From Candidatus Opimibacter skivensis (GTDB taxonomy: Bacteria; Bacteroidota; Bacteroidia; Chitinophagales; Saprospiraceae): a stretch of DNA of 64,000 nt. Both the position numbers and the translations under genes were made by a program. The first letter of the stretch is position 1. Each line of letters opens with the position of its first letter. Positions 28,301 through 37,615 of this stretch are shown piece after piece. The stretch covers positions 62,001-126,000 of the forward strand of contig JADKGY010000030.1 of assembly GCA_016722045.1 (NCBI GenBank), in the 5' to 3' direction. The notes under the pieces are model-generated. The model did no database searches. It was given only the letters and a program-made list of their open reading frames with translations, and was not told the DNA's origin.

Positions 28301-30880
28301 TACTTGTTCTCCTTCACAGATGATTTGATCAGGTCCTGCATCAGCTTGAGGTATTGGAATAGCCGTCACTGTAAGATTATCTGTATCTGTACATCCATTG
28401 TTAGCCGTCACTGTCACTGAATAAATTGTAGTTGTGACAGGAAAAACATTGATGGATGCAGACGTTAGTCCATTACTCCATTGATATGTGCCACCACCGG
28501 TAGCCGTCAGGACAACTTCACTTCCTGCACATGAACTTTCGTCAGAACCCGCATTTGCTATGGGGGCCGGAAGTACATTCACTTCAATATCATCAGTTGA
28601 TGAACATCCAAAGACCGTGACAGTAACAATGTAAGTGGTGCTGCTCCCAGGAACTACAGAAATCGATGCACCACTTTGTCCTGTACTCCATTGATACGAA
28701 GAAGGCGTTGTTCCTCCTGATGCTGTCAGCATAGATGTACTGCCTTCACATACATCCTGGTCAACACCTGCATTGGCAACAGGTATTGGATGAACATTGA
28801 CTGTAATGTTATCCGTATCAAAACAATCCCACTGATTTGTGACCGTCACTGTATATGTTGTAGTAGATGCCGGATCCACATCTATAGACTGACTGGTTTC
28901 TCCTGTACTCCATTCATACGATCCGGTACCTGAAAGTCCCGTGGCCGTAAGGGTCACCGTTTCTCCTTCACATATATCTTCATCCGGTCCTGCTGAGGCA
29001 TTTGGCGTAGGATGAACGACTACATCTACCGTAGCAATATCATCACAATTGCCAAGGGTAACTGTGACAATGTATGATGTGGTTGAATTTGGGCTGACAT
29101 TGATTGTGCTTGTATTCGAACCATTACTCCATTGATATGAATTGCCACCGGACGCTGTGAGTGTTGCAGAACCGCCCTGACATATAGATTGATCAGGGCT
29201 AAGCACAGCAACCGGAACAGGATTAACAACGATCTGAATAGATGCTACATCCGAACAATTTCCCTGGGTAACAGTAACAGTGTATGTAGAAGTAACAACG
29301 GGAGTCACAGTGATATTGGCAGCGGATGAGCCGGTACTCCAACCGTATGCTGAACCGCCTGATGCGGTCAATACAGATGAAGTGCCTTCGCATATATCAT
29401 CATCACCTGTTATGCCTCCATTGACATTGATGACAGTGACAATGACATTGTCAGTAGACATACAACCAAGATCAGTTATTGTCACAGTGTACGTTGTGGT
29501 ATTCGACGGTGATACATTGATGGACGATCCATTTTGTCCATTGCTCCATATATACGTGCCTCCACTTCCTGTTGCATCTAATTGTGTTGATTCTCCAGAA
29601 CAGATTTGCACATTCGGTCCAGCATCAACTGTAGGCATAGGATTAACGGTTACCGTTACATCGTCTGTTCCCATGCATCCGTTTACTGTGACAGTGACTG
29701 TGTAAGTAGTCGTGCCTGAGGGTGAGACGTTAATTGACGGACCGTTTTGTCCGGTATTCCATAAATAAGTGTTTGGCGTGGTTCCGCCTGTAGCCGTCAG
29801 GAGTGTTGAAGATCCATCGCAAATCACAACATTTGGCCCCGCATCAGCTACCGGATTTGGTACAACCGTGACGGTTACCTGATCTGTACCCATGCATCCC
29901 CCATCAGATACGGTGAGGGTGTAGGTAGTCGTAGAACCAGGACTGACACTTATCGTCTGACCGCTTTGACCGCTGCTCCAATTGTAAGTAGCTGTCGGCC
30001 CTCCTCCTGAACCAGTAATTGAGACGGACCCACCCTGGCAAACATTTTTATCAGGTCCTGCATTTGCATTTACAGCATTTGGATTGATGATGATGTTGAT
30101 TGTATCCTTATCAATACAACCATTATTGGAAACAGTGATATAATATGTTGTATTTACAACCGGGGTTACAGTGATTGATGGAGTGCTTGCACCTGTGCTC
30201 CACATGTAAGAAGTAGCTGCCGGAACCACATTGGCAGTTATGGTAGTTGATTGTCCTGGACAGATCGTGAGATCAGGCCCCAGATCAACTGTAGGTGGTG
30301 TTCCTCCTCCGGTGATGAAAGTTAAGGACCATGCATTTAAAACACCGACATCTATAGCTACATAATCATTGATCAGTAATGTCCAGTCTCCATCCGCATT
30401 GACACCATTGAATGTATTAGCGAAAGTAAAAGTGCCTAATGGGGCTGTATTGGGAAAAGGAGGTGTGGTGCTTGTTTGCCTGCCTTCCGGTCTGAATGTT
30501 CCATTGTAAGGCGGAGCACCACTGGTAATGAATAATCCCGTATTATCTGTAAACGTGGTGATCACATAATTATCTCCTGAGCCACCATTCGATGATGATA
30601 ATTCCAAAACCTGGCCACTGGGTGCTATCAGAAAAAGGGCAACGTCACCCACAAACGTATGTGTAAAATTGAGCGTCAGATGATCGAGAACTGTGCATCC
30701 GTTACCGAGGACACCGATCCCGGACACTGTACATGGTGACGTGGTGATTCCTACGGTCATGATAGGCGCTCCTGGTGGAACTGGAAGTCCACCTACCCCA
30801 TTGAAAGTTTGAGATGTGCCTGAATTGAGTGCAAAAAGGAATATGAAACTGAGGGCCCATACGGGGATATATCGAGCCAT
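25400..30880 (-). CDS. Giant secreted adhesin-like protein with P-domain and tandem Ig repeats, T9SS-type C-terminus
   Basis: 1826 residues. It has a signal peptide (hydrophobic at 5-20) and a region resembling a proprotein convertase P-domain (about 40-190: LDHLTLNFTHTFVGDVALFL, ADGDWTLLINDY). Then come 12 tandem ~75-residue beta-sandwich repeats (about 195-1070) with a shared pattern, AGPDxxICxG, YxWSxGxx, I.VxPxxTTTYxVTVT, GCxxTDxxxVxV. PKD-like and SprB-like domains follow, then a C-terminal 'gliding motility-associated' domain (about 1740-1826: IPNIFSPNGDNVNDAF, YDRWGTKIY, WDGTFKG, PGVYVYKI). That last domain acts as a type IX secretion type B signal. It is likely a surface adhesin; no catalytic residues are visible. 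The gene stands alone. Confidence 0.88.
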   Translation of the reverse strand: MARYIPVWALSFIFLFALNSGTSQTFNGVGGLPVPPGAPIMTVGITTSPCTVSGIGVLGNGCTVLDHLTLNFTHTFVGDVALFLIAPSGQVLELSSSNGGSGDNYVITTFTDNTGLFITSGAPPYNGTFRPEGRQTSTTPPFPNTAPLGTFTFANTFNGVNADGDWTLLINDYVAIDVGVLNAWSLTFITGGGTPPTVDLGPDLTICPGQSTTITANVVPAATSYMWSTGASTPSITVTPVVNTTYYITVSNNGCIDKDTINIIINPNAVNANAGPDKNVCQGGSVSITGSGGGPTATYNWSSGQSGQTISVSPGSTTTYTLTVSDGGCMGTDQVTVTVVPNPVADAGPNVVICDGSSTLLTATGGTTPNTYLWNTGQNGPSINVSPSGTTTYTVTVTVNGCMGTDDVTVTVNPMPTVDAGPNVQICSGESTQLDATGSGGTYIWSNGQNGSSINVSPSNTTTYTVTITDLGCMSTDNVIVTVINVNGGITGDDDICEGTSSVLTASGGSAYGWSTGSSAANITVTPVVTSTYTVTVTQGNCSDVASIQIVVNPVPVAVLSPDQSICQGGSATLTASGGNSYQWSNGSNTSTINVSPNSTTSYIVTVTLGNCDDIATVDVVVHPTPNASAGPDEDICEGETVTLTATGLSGTGSYEWSTGETSQSIDVDPASTTTYTVTVTNQWDCFDTDNITVNVHPIPVANAGVDQDVCEGSTSMLTASGGTTPSSYQWSTGQSGASISVVPGSSTTYIVTVTVFGCSSTDDIEVNVLPAPIANAGSDESSCAGSEVVLTATGGGTYQWSNGLTSASINVFPVTTTIYSVTVTANNGCTDTDNLTVTAIPIPQADAGPDQIICEGEQVTLSGSGGGTYEWSNGAATSAITITPTGTTTFNLTVTDINGCTDTDAATVVVNPLPVANAGTNVFLITGEMATLNATGGGTYLWSTGETTQQIIVSPLLTTIYSVTITLNGCTAVDDVTVFVNEAPAVDLGADQIICQGESVTINAFVPGPFNLAFIWNDGETTSSITVAPSSTTSYAVTATDLNSGLFSIDTITVTVNTLPLGIPVISGTNVLCEGTTITYTIDPVSGATSYAWVVPSGATIISGQGTTSIDVNWSSSGGQVQLIASNSCGSLPASISDIIVNSEPLLVGPISGVLNPCSLGSSAYSIPSVAAADSYSWTLSGGATIVSGQGTDNVDINWNGATGGQLCIAAANECGISDTICLDITTTSNPVVDAGADQTVCGLSGNLNATGAGSWTLLNGPGTAQFSNVNSSTSNVLVATPGLYTFKYSNTQSGCSAEDQIQIQFNDNPSIINQINDCNNTNTAYSVSFEVSGGQSPYLINGNTFAGGLYTSAPILSGDPFSYQVTDANGCISNVVNGLITCSCTSSAGNMSLNQIDACIDATVTATYLGGASPDGNDKQVFILYDGNIQNGIIAVNTIPEFSFVPPMQVGVTYFISAMIGDEGPGGIPILTDPCLAISLGTPVVFHDFPVASAGADKVLGCQPDFVKLNGSGSTLGTGIAYQWTSQDGGTIVGSVTDHSADATTQGTYILSVHDVNSGCISYDTVVVTSTQLSIDTIEIAATPPLCVGDCNGIVQINNGDATWLFDFGNGVFTSNTSIQNVCPGDLNVAIRDTFGCIVDTLISIDTPLPVSVTLGPDLIITLGDSVKLNAESTADIIVFNWFATNTCATCKEILVSPAETTLYEVEVTDQNGCIATDDILVSVQFPLDIFIPNIFSPNGDNVNDAFVINGSRDIVSIESFEIYDRWGTKIYNAENFAPGDVSKSWDGTFKGQSLNPGVYVYKIKVLFSNQLELIKWGDFTLVR

Positions 30881-31184
30881 TTGATAAAGGTGTTAAACAA
30901 ATTGAATAGGAACTTCATTAGCCCTGCTCCAGATGGCGACACTAAAAACAGAGGCTTTCAAAGATACAAAGCAATAGGCAATAAGGGCGTTGTGGGACCT
31001 TCGACTTCCTTTCTCCTCTTGAACAAGCTTCATCTCAGAGGCCATTATTACCCAATCATTTTACCGGGAAAGATCTTGATCATTTTTTCTCTTTAGAAAC
31101 GTTTGAACAATGGAATGTGATTGCTCTCTATCTTTAACCCCTATCATTTTTCATAAAAGTTTAATTATAAAAGAAAATATCGTT

Positions 31185-31826
31185 TTGAAAAAAATTGAAG
31201 ATATCCGTAAATCGTATCAGAAAGGGAAATTGGACTTAGAACATCTGGATCCTAATCCTATTGAACAATTCCTGGCTTGGTGGGATGAGGCAGTCTCTTC
31301 AGAAATCCTCGAGCCAAATGCCATGACATTGGCTACAGTGGATAAGCATGGCCGACCTTCTGCAAGGATCGTATTGTTAAAAGGTGTAACGCATGATGGT
31401 TTTGAATTTTATACAAATTATCAAAGCGATAAAGCAAAAGATATAGAAGAGAATCCAAAAGTAGCGCTCGTGTTTTTATGGAAAGAATTGGAACGACAGG
31501 TCAGAATAGAGGGCGTGGCAACGAAATTATCCAAAGAAAAATCAGAAACCTATTTTCATTCAAGACCTCGTGGCAGCCAGATTGGATCCATAGCTTCACC
31601 TCAGAGCGAAATCATACCCGACCGGAAAGTATTGGACGAAAAAGTCAACTTGTTAACTCAGCAATTTGAAAACATTGATCCGATTCCATATCCCGAATTT
31701 TGGGGAGGATACAATGTGGAACCTCATCACATCGAATTCTGGCAAGGCCGTCATGAACGATTGCATGACAGATTCAGGTATAGTAAAAATAAATCCATCT
31801 GGACGATTGACAGGTTAGCGCCTTGA
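31185..31826 (+). CDS. pdxH: Pyridoxamine 5'-phosphate oxidase
   Basis: Makes pyridoxal 5'-phosphate from PNP/PMP using FMN. I place the start at TTG 31185 (reading MKKIEDIRKSYQKG), since this fits the family N-terminus; the ATG at 31110 adds 25 residues with no similarity. Visible motifs: ARIVLLKG, FYTNYQSDKA, FHSRPRGSQIGSIASPQS (about residues 124-141), FWGGY and EFWQGRHERLHDRFRY near the C-terminus. This is the standard ~213-residue protein. It is followed by the TTTTCGAT octamer array. Confidence 0.95.
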   Translation: MKKIEDIRKSYQKGKLDLEHLDPNPIEQFLAWWDEAVSSEILEPNAMTLATVDKHGRPSARIVLLKGVTHDGFEFYTNYQSDKAKDIEENPKVALVFLWKELERQVRIEGVATKLSKEKSETYFHSRPRGSQIGSIASPQSEIIPDRKVLDEKVNLLTQQFENIDPIPYPEFWGGYNVEPHHIEFWQGRHERLHDRFRYSKNKSIWTIDRLAP

Positions 31827-31827
31827 C

Positions 31828-31872
31828 ATTTTCGATTTTCGATTTTCGATTTTCGATTTTCGATTTTCGATT
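31828..31872. repeat. Octamer tandem repeat (TTTTCGAT), locus 1
   Basis: About 5.5 units directly after the pdxH stop codon. The identical unit is found after uvrA (35817-35884) and at 55354-55451. Confidence 0.9.
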
Positions 31873-32091
31873 ATTAAGTCGAGTGGTTCAAAAAAGAGGA
31901 CGCGGATCAAATAAGAAAAATTATGATTATTTAAGATTTGATTGGGAAATTTCTATGTGATTTTCTTTGTGTCCTATGTTTCTATGTGGTAAAAATTTTT
32001 TCATGCATGATTTTAAATGATTTTTTATCAAAGAAAAAGGCGAACTAATCTACAGATCGGCTCGCCTCTTGACATTACTTTTTGATTGGGG

Positions 32092-32679
32092 TCAAATCAC
32101 CAGTTCCTTCTCTTCGATCAACTTGCGAATATTGATCAGGGCGTAACGCATACGACCAAGAGCGGTATTGATACTCACATCAGTGAGGCAAGCTATTTCT
32201 TTGAATGACATGTCAGCATAGTGTCTCAGTATGACTACTTCACGCTGTTCGGATGGAAGCATATCTACAAGTGTCCTGACACGGTCGTAAGTCTGATCAC
32301 GCATCATGCTCATCTCCATGTTTGGATCTTCGCACTCAAGCACATCAAATATGTCGAAGGTCTCCGTAGCTGAAACTTTAGTACGTCTTTTAGACCGTCT
32401 GAACTGATCTACGCACATATTGTAGGAAATCCTCAGGGCCCATTGGAGGAATTTACCTTCGTGGTTGTATTTTCCTTTCCTCAGGGTGTCAATGATTTTG
32501 ATAAAAACATCCTGGAATAGATCATCCGCCAACTCACGATCTTTGGTAAACATATAGATCGAAGAGTAAATCTTAGCCTTGTGGCGATGAAGAAGTGTGG
32601 AAAATGCGGCCTCGTCTCCGGCCAGATAATAATCAATTAGTTGTTGGTCATTGAGCGGTTGCACTTGCATACTACACAT
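32092..32679 (-). CDS. ECF-type RNA polymerase sigma factor
   Basis: 195 residues, sigma-70 family, ECF subgroup. Region 2 carries RELADDLFQDVFIKIIDTLRKG (about 48-69; the -10 recognition helix) with QWALRISYNMCVDQFRRSKRR. Region 4 has LPSEQREVVILRHYADMSFKEIA and a helix-turn-helix VSINTALGRMRYALINIRK near the end. A linker of ~45 residues separates them. No anti-sigma gene is adjacent, so it may be controlled by something else. It is divergent from uvrA across about 270 nt. The start may be ATG 32679 or 32670. Confidence 0.92.
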   Translation of the reverse strand: MCSMQVQPLNDQQLIDYYLAGDEAAFSTLLHRHKAKIYSSIYMFTKDRELADDLFQDVFIKIIDTLRKGKYNHEGKFLQWALRISYNMCVDQFRRSKRRTKVSATETFDIFDVLECEDPNMEMSMMRDQTYDRVRTLVDMLPSEQREVVILRHYADMSFKEIACLTDVSINTALGRMRYALINIRKLIEEKELVI

Positions 32680-32948
32680 GTTTACAGTTAGAAATAGATC
32701 AGGTCTGACGTCAAACCCTTGTCTTAAAAACAGTGTAGAGTAGTAGCTATAGAAAAGATTTTATTGTGACCAAATTGATTAATAGGCTGCTAAGCTAAGG
32801 GAATTCTTTTCTTTGCACAACTATTTTTACAAAGATGAAATTCTTTAACATGAACTTAACGACTACCTGAATGATCCTGCTGCCTGGCAACTAATCAATC
32901 AGATAGCCTGTTACATGGTCAACAAAAACTGAGCCAAAACATTCCCTT

Positions 32949-35801
32949 ATGCCGGGTAAATTAAAAAGTATTTCTTCTGCAAGCCCTATTACCAGGCCAT
33001 CTGCCAAGCAAATTGAGATCATAGGCGCCAGAAGCAACAACCTCAAAAATGTAAGTGTAACCATACCTAAAAACCGCCTGGTGGTGGTCACCGGCCTTTC
33101 AGGATCCGGCAAATCATCCCTGATCATGGACACCTTATACGCTGAAGGTCAGCGTAGATATGTAGAAAGTCTGAGCTCATATGCCCGTCAGTTCCTCAAC
33201 CGGATGAAAAAACCTGATGTGGATCTCATACGGGGCATTTGTCCTGCCATAGCCATCGAACAACGTGTATCCGGGGGGAATGCAAGGAGCACAGTCGGGT
33301 CTATGACTGAGATCTATGATTATCTGCGATTGCTCTTCGCGCGAGTCGGGCAGACTATAAGTCCAATTTCAGGAGAGAAAGTGAGAAAACATACAGTAAC
33401 GGATGTCGTCAATTTTATCACCGGTCTTAACGAAGGGACAAAACTGATGATCGTAGCTCCTATCTCCATACGTGATGAAAAAAGAACGATTGAAAAAGAG
33501 TCACAACTCCTTCTTCAAAAAGGATACAACCGTATTCAATGGCAAGGCAAAACAATAAAAATTGATGACTTCCTCACAGAATATAAAAGCATCATCAAAC
33601 AAAAAGCCCATGGGCTGAAAAAAGGAGACCTTAGTTTAGTCGTCGATCGCTTCCCCGTCTCTCATGATGAAGAATTTAAGAAACGTACTGCTGACAGTGT
33701 CCAGACTGCATTCTATGAAGCTGAAGGGGAATGCATCGTTGAGGCAGAAGGTGGTGCAAAAACTGAGTTTAATAATCGTTTCGAATTAGATGGACTTACC
33801 TTCATCGAACCTGAACCCAAACTATTCAACTACAATAATCCAGTCGGGGCATGTCCACGATGTGAAGGTTTCGGAAAGATCATAGGTATCGATGAAGACA
33901 AAGTCATTCCTGACGGTTCACTCAGTGTGTATGAAGGAGCAGTGGCTGCATGGAGTGGTGAGAAATCAAATCTGTGGCAACAGGATTTTTTGAAAAAAGC
34001 AGGTAAGCAGGGATTCCCTGTTCACAAGCCCTACATTGAATTATCATCTGCACAGCGTAAGTTGTTGTGGGATGGCAATAATGATGTGCGGGGTATTCAG
34101 GCCTTTTTCAAAGAGGTGGAACAGGGTAGTTATAAAATTCAAAACCGTGTGATGCTGGCCCGGTATCGCGGCCGTACAACCTGCACGGAATGTGGAGGTG
34201 GAAGACTCAGGCCAGAAGCAACTTATGTGAAAGTAGGCGGAAAATCATTGCCTGAATTAGCCAACATGTCTGTCAAAGATCTTCGTGTATTTTTTACAGA
34301 ATTGAAACTTTCAAAACATGAAGAATCAACCGCCGCACGGATTCTTCTTGAAGTGAGAAACCGTCTTCGTACAATGAGTGAAGTTGGCCTCGGCTATCTT
34401 CATCTCGAACGAATTTCTTCAACACTCAGTGGTGGTGAAACACAACGTATACATCTCACAAGAAATCTTGGAAGTAATCTTACGAGTTCTCTGTACATAC
34501 TTGACGAACCCAGTATCGGACTTCATCCAAAAGATACAGGGCAGTTGCTGAAGGTATTGTTCGAATTAAGAGATCTTGGCAATACTGTTGTGGTCGTCGA
34601 ACATGAAGAAGAAATGATTCAGCAGGCTGATTATATTATTGATGTAGGACCATTAGCAGGGATTCATGGAGGAGAAATCGTGTATGAAGGTCCTTATGAC
34701 GATTTTATCGCTAATGGTCCCACCGGAAAAGTAAGTCTGACCCATCAATACCTGACAGGGCGTAAAACAGTGCCAACACCCAAGAAGAGACGCACGTCTC
34801 CGAATAAAATTTTTCTGAAAGGCGCCAGGCTTCATAATCTTGAAAATGTAAATGTCGAAATTCCACTTTATTGCATGACTGTGGTGACAGGTGTGAGCGG
34901 TTCTGGAAAAACTACGTTAGTGCGGCATGTTCTTGAACCTGCACTTTCCCAGGTCCTTGGCATTACCACCGGCTCACATACTAATCTCTTAAAATCGATC
35001 ACGGGAGATTATCAGCGAATCGATGGCATTGAAGTGATAGGGCAACAAGCACTAGGGAGAAGTTCAAGATCTAATCCGATCACGTATATCAAGGCCTATG
35101 ATGCCATCAGAAAACTGATGACAGATCAACACCTTGCGAAAGTGAATGGATACAAACCAAAACATTTTTCGTTCAATGTGGAAGGCGGACGATGTGAGAC
35201 ATGCAAAGGAGATGGTGAGATCGTCATTGAAATGCAGTTCCTGGCTGATGTCAAGTTGGTATGTGATGAATGTGGCGGCAAACGATTTCAAAAACCGATA
35301 CTTGAGATAAAATATAAAGGGAAGAATATCTATGATATCCTTGAGCTGAGTGTTGATGAAGCCGTTGAATTTTTTGAGGATGAAAAAGATATTGCTGAAC
35401 GATTGCAGCCACTTCAGGATGTTGGATTGGGATACATCAAACTTGGGCAGGCATCAAGTACACTTTCAGGTGGCGAAGCACAGCGTGTCAAGCTTGCTTC
35501 ATTTCTCACAAAAGACAGGGATGACCGTCATCTCTTCTTCATTTTTGATGAACCAACGACAGGTTTGCATTTTCATGATATTCATGTATTGATGAATGCA
35601 TTGAATGCGCTTGTTGAAAAAGGCCACACCGTGGTCATCATAGAGCACAATATGGAAGTCATAAAGACAGCAGACTGGGTCATTGATCTTGGTCCGGGAG
35701 GTGGTGATGAAGGAGGCCAACTGGTCATCCAGGGCACTCCTGAACAGGTAGCAAAATGTAAGGAATCAGTAACGGGGCAATATTTGAAAGCGAAACTGTA
35801 G
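32949..35801 (+). CDS. uvrA: Excinuclease ABC subunit UvrA
   Basis: 950 residues. Two ABC ATPase halves: Walker A GLSGSGKSSL (about 49-58) and GVSGSGKTTL (about 650-659), with signatures LSGGETQRI and LSGGEAQRV. The UvrB-binding region (about 130-250) is present. The second zinc module CETCKGDGEIV...CDECGGKRF (C2/C2) is intact. In the first module only the second pair CPRC is present; the first CxxC position reads ELDGL. This looks like the Bacteroidota paralogue type that lost one zinc ligand pair. UvrA loads UvrB onto damaged DNA in nucleotide excision repair. It is monocistronic and followed by the octamer array. Confidence 0.94.
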   Translation: MPGKLKSISSASPITRPSAKQIEIIGARSNNLKNVSVTIPKNRLVVVTGLSGSGKSSLIMDTLYAEGQRRYVESLSSYARQFLNRMKKPDVDLIRGICPAIAIEQRVSGGNARSTVGSMTEIYDYLRLLFARVGQTISPISGEKVRKHTVTDVVNFITGLNEGTKLMIVAPISIRDEKRTIEKESQLLLQKGYNRIQWQGKTIKIDDFLTEYKSIIKQKAHGLKKGDLSLVVDRFPVSHDEEFKKRTADSVQTAFYEAEGECIVEAEGGAKTEFNNRFELDGLTFIEPEPKLFNYNNPVGACPRCEGFGKIIGIDEDKVIPDGSLSVYEGAVAAWSGEKSNLWQQDFLKKAGKQGFPVHKPYIELSSAQRKLLWDGNNDVRGIQAFFKEVEQGSYKIQNRVMLARYRGRTTCTECGGGRLRPEATYVKVGGKSLPELANMSVKDLRVFFTELKLSKHEESTAARILLEVRNRLRTMSEVGLGYLHLERISSTLSGGETQRIHLTRNLGSNLTSSLYILDEPSIGLHPKDTGQLLKVLFELRDLGNTVVVVEHEEEMIQQADYIIDVGPLAGIHGGEIVYEGPYDDFIANGPTGKVSLTHQYLTGRKTVPTPKKRRTSPNKIFLKGARLHNLENVNVEIPLYCMTVVTGVSGSGKTTLVRHVLEPALSQVLGITTGSHTNLLKSITGDYQRIDGIEVIGQQALGRSSRSNPITYIKAYDAIRKLMTDQHLAKVNGYKPKHFSFNVEGGRCETCKGDGEIVIEMQFLADVKLVCDECGGKRFQKPILEIKYKGKNIYDILELSVDEAVEFFEDEKDIAERLQPLQDVGLGYIKLGQASSTLSGGEAQRVKLASFLTKDRDDRHLFFIFDEPTTGLHFHDIHVLMNALNALVEKGHTVVIIEHNMEVIKTADWVIDLGPGGGDEGGQLVIQGTPEQVAKCKESVTGQYLKAKL

Positions 35802-35816
35802 GGTGAGTTGCGCAAT

Positions 35817-35884
35817 ATTTTCGATTTTCGATTTTCGATTTTCGATTTTCGATTTTCGATTTTCGATTTTCGATTTTCGATTTC
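35817..35884. repeat. Octamer tandem repeat (TTTTCGAT), locus 2
   Basis: About 8.5 units beginning 16 nt after the uvrA stop, same unit and same orientation as locus 1. Confidence 0.9.
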
Positions 35885-36242
35885 GGGATTTGGAATTTAG
35901 AATTGAGAGCGAAAATTTTTTAATGCTGTCCATCAATCATAATTTATCTTAAATTTTCCTGATTGATCTGCGTCTTCTTTTTTCTCACCACTTATCATTC
36001 CTAAATAGTAGTAATTACGCAATTAAATTTTCTAAGTGACTTCTTATGTTTTCTTATGTTCCTAAGTGGCAAAACGAGATTCGAAAATTATTGTGTTTCA
36101 AAGCAGATATAATGTCCCAAAAAAAATATGGAACCACTTAGAGACATTCGGACACTAAAGGAAATCACTTAGGAAGCCTGGATGGTTGCTGAGCTATCGC
36201 ACATGGTTGCGTGAGGCAGGTTGAAGCAGTAGATTTTTAAGC
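35885..36242. other. Intergenic region between uvrA and the TraB-like gene
   Basis: Besides the octamer array the region has A/T-rich sequence without an open frame or hairpin terminator that I can support. A segment near 36035-36072 (CTTCTTATGTTTTCTTATG and CCTAAGTGGCAAAA) resembles a similar stretch near 31955-31992 after pdxH, hinting at another dispersed repeat. Confidence 0.5.
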
Positions 36243-37190
36243 TCAAACCCGTTTTGGAACATTGGCTTTATAAACAGAAACCGGAGTCACTTTGTAACCT
36301 TGTTTTTTTAACAGACTAAGCACACCATTTTCACCTGCAAGATGTCCGGCTCCAACTGCAAAAAACACAGGACCATTCTTCATCATTTTTGACATGATGG
36401 GTATCCAGTTTTTGTTCCGATTATTGATGAGTACATTTTCAAAATTCCCATCCTCACCTGGTTTAGGCTCAGTGGCCATTTCGATCATGGCTTCTATGTC
36501 CTGATGCTTATACAGCTCAACCGTCTGATCATACATGTCCGTATCTGTATTTGTTCCTTTGATGGCATCCAACAACATGAGGGCCTGATCTTTATAAGAG
36601 ATACTATCAAATAAAGACATCTGATATTGCATTGTCTCCAATCCGCCTACCTCTTTCTTTGCTTTTTGCGCTCTATCGTACAAATTCATTTCATAAGAAA
36701 CGATGTCATCAGATTGCATTTCCTCAGGGTTCATATTTACTTCAGCTAACATCGACAGGAACATCGGTTTCACATTTGATAATAAGAACATAGGCAAGCC
36801 CATATTATCAAAATATTTTGAAACCTCAGTGTACTCTTGCGGAGTCAGAAGATCTTGCAATGTCGTCCCATCTTTCATCATCAGATTGGACAGCATGCCC
36901 ATCATGGATCCCATGTCTGACATTTCATCGAGGTCAATTTCAAAAACAACCTGTTTGCTTTTATCAAAAGCTTCATCAAGACCTGAAGGAAGAAAATAAT
37001 CATCCTTCGGAATCATGTGGATTGTTCCAAACAAATAGGAAGGCTCAGCCTGACCAGGCTTTTCGATTTTCCAGAGAAGGGCATGAGGTACTGAAGCTGC
37101 AGGTTGAACAGCAGATTTAGATCCTTTACACGAGACAAGCAAAAATGCACTCAGCAGGGTGATCGAAAGAAATGAGAAATATTTATTCAT
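36243..37190 (-). CDS. TraB/GumN family lipoprotein
   Basis: 315 residues from ATG 37190 (MNKYFSFLSITLLSAFLLVSC); the longer frame from 37214 has an unlikely N-terminal addition. A lipobox (LLVSC) marks it as a lipoprotein. The TraB/GumN domain has YLFGTIHMIP near its start (about 53-62), an acidic helix with EIDLDEMSDMG, and the C-terminal VGAGHLAGENGVLSLLKKQGYKV. Members of this family (ChaN/EreA-like superfamily) are thought to be metal-dependent hydrolases or peptidase-like. Its start lies 64 nt from the 9-bp minisatellite, whose length could affect transcription. Confidence 0.88.
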   Translation of the reverse strand: MNKYFSFLSITLLSAFLLVSCKGSKSAVQPAASVPHALLWKIEKPGQAEPSYLFGTIHMIPKDDYFLPSGLDEAFDKSKQVVFEIDLDEMSDMGSMMGMLSNLMMKDGTTLQDLLTPQEYTEVSKYFDNMGLPMFLLSNVKPMFLSMLAEVNMNPEEMQSDDIVSYEMNLYDRAQKAKKEVGGLETMQYQMSLFDSISYKDQALMLLDAIKGTNTDTDMYDQTVELYKHQDIEAMIEMATEPKPGEDGNFENVLINNRNKNWIPIMSKMMKNGPVFFAVGAGHLAGENGVLSLLKKQGYKVTPVSVYKANVPKRV

Positions 37191-37253
37191 AGAAAATCCA
37201 GAGTGAAAGTTCAAAAGTAAACTGATTAACGCTGGAAAGGTTATTTGAGTTGT

Positions 37254-37582
37254 AAAAGGCGGAAAAGGCAGAAAAGGCGGAAGAGGCGGAAAGGGCGGAA
37301 AAGGCGGAAAGGGCGGTAGAGGCGGAAGAGGCAGAAAAGGCGGAAAAGGCAGAAAAGGCGGAAAAGGCGGAAAGGGCGGAAGAGGCGGAAAGGGCGGAAA
37401 AGGCAGAAAAGGCAGAAGAGGCGGAAGAGGCAGAAGAGGCGGAAAGGGCGGAAAAGGCGGAAGAGGCAGAAAGGGCGGAAGAGGCGGAAAGGGCGGAAAG
37501 GGCGGAAGAGGCGGAAAGGGCGGAAGAGGCGGAAAGGGCGGAAGAGGCGGAGAGGGCGGAAGAGGCGGAAAGGGCGGAAGAG
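37254..37582. repeat. 9-bp minisatellite (GGCGGAAAG-type), about 36 units
   Basis: 329 bases of 9-nt units, mostly GGCGGAAGA, GGCGGAAAG, GGCGGAAAA and GGCAGAAAA, variable at unit positions 4, 8 and 9. The plus strand is almost pure purine apart from one C per unit. It is always a multiple of three, so it opens a long minus-strand frame of Ser/Ala/Leu/Phe repeats that I do not regard as a gene. It lies just upstream of the TraB/GumN gene. Confidence 0.95.
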
Positions 37583-37615
37583 TAAATAATTACTAACAGT
37601 TGGAGATTACCGATC

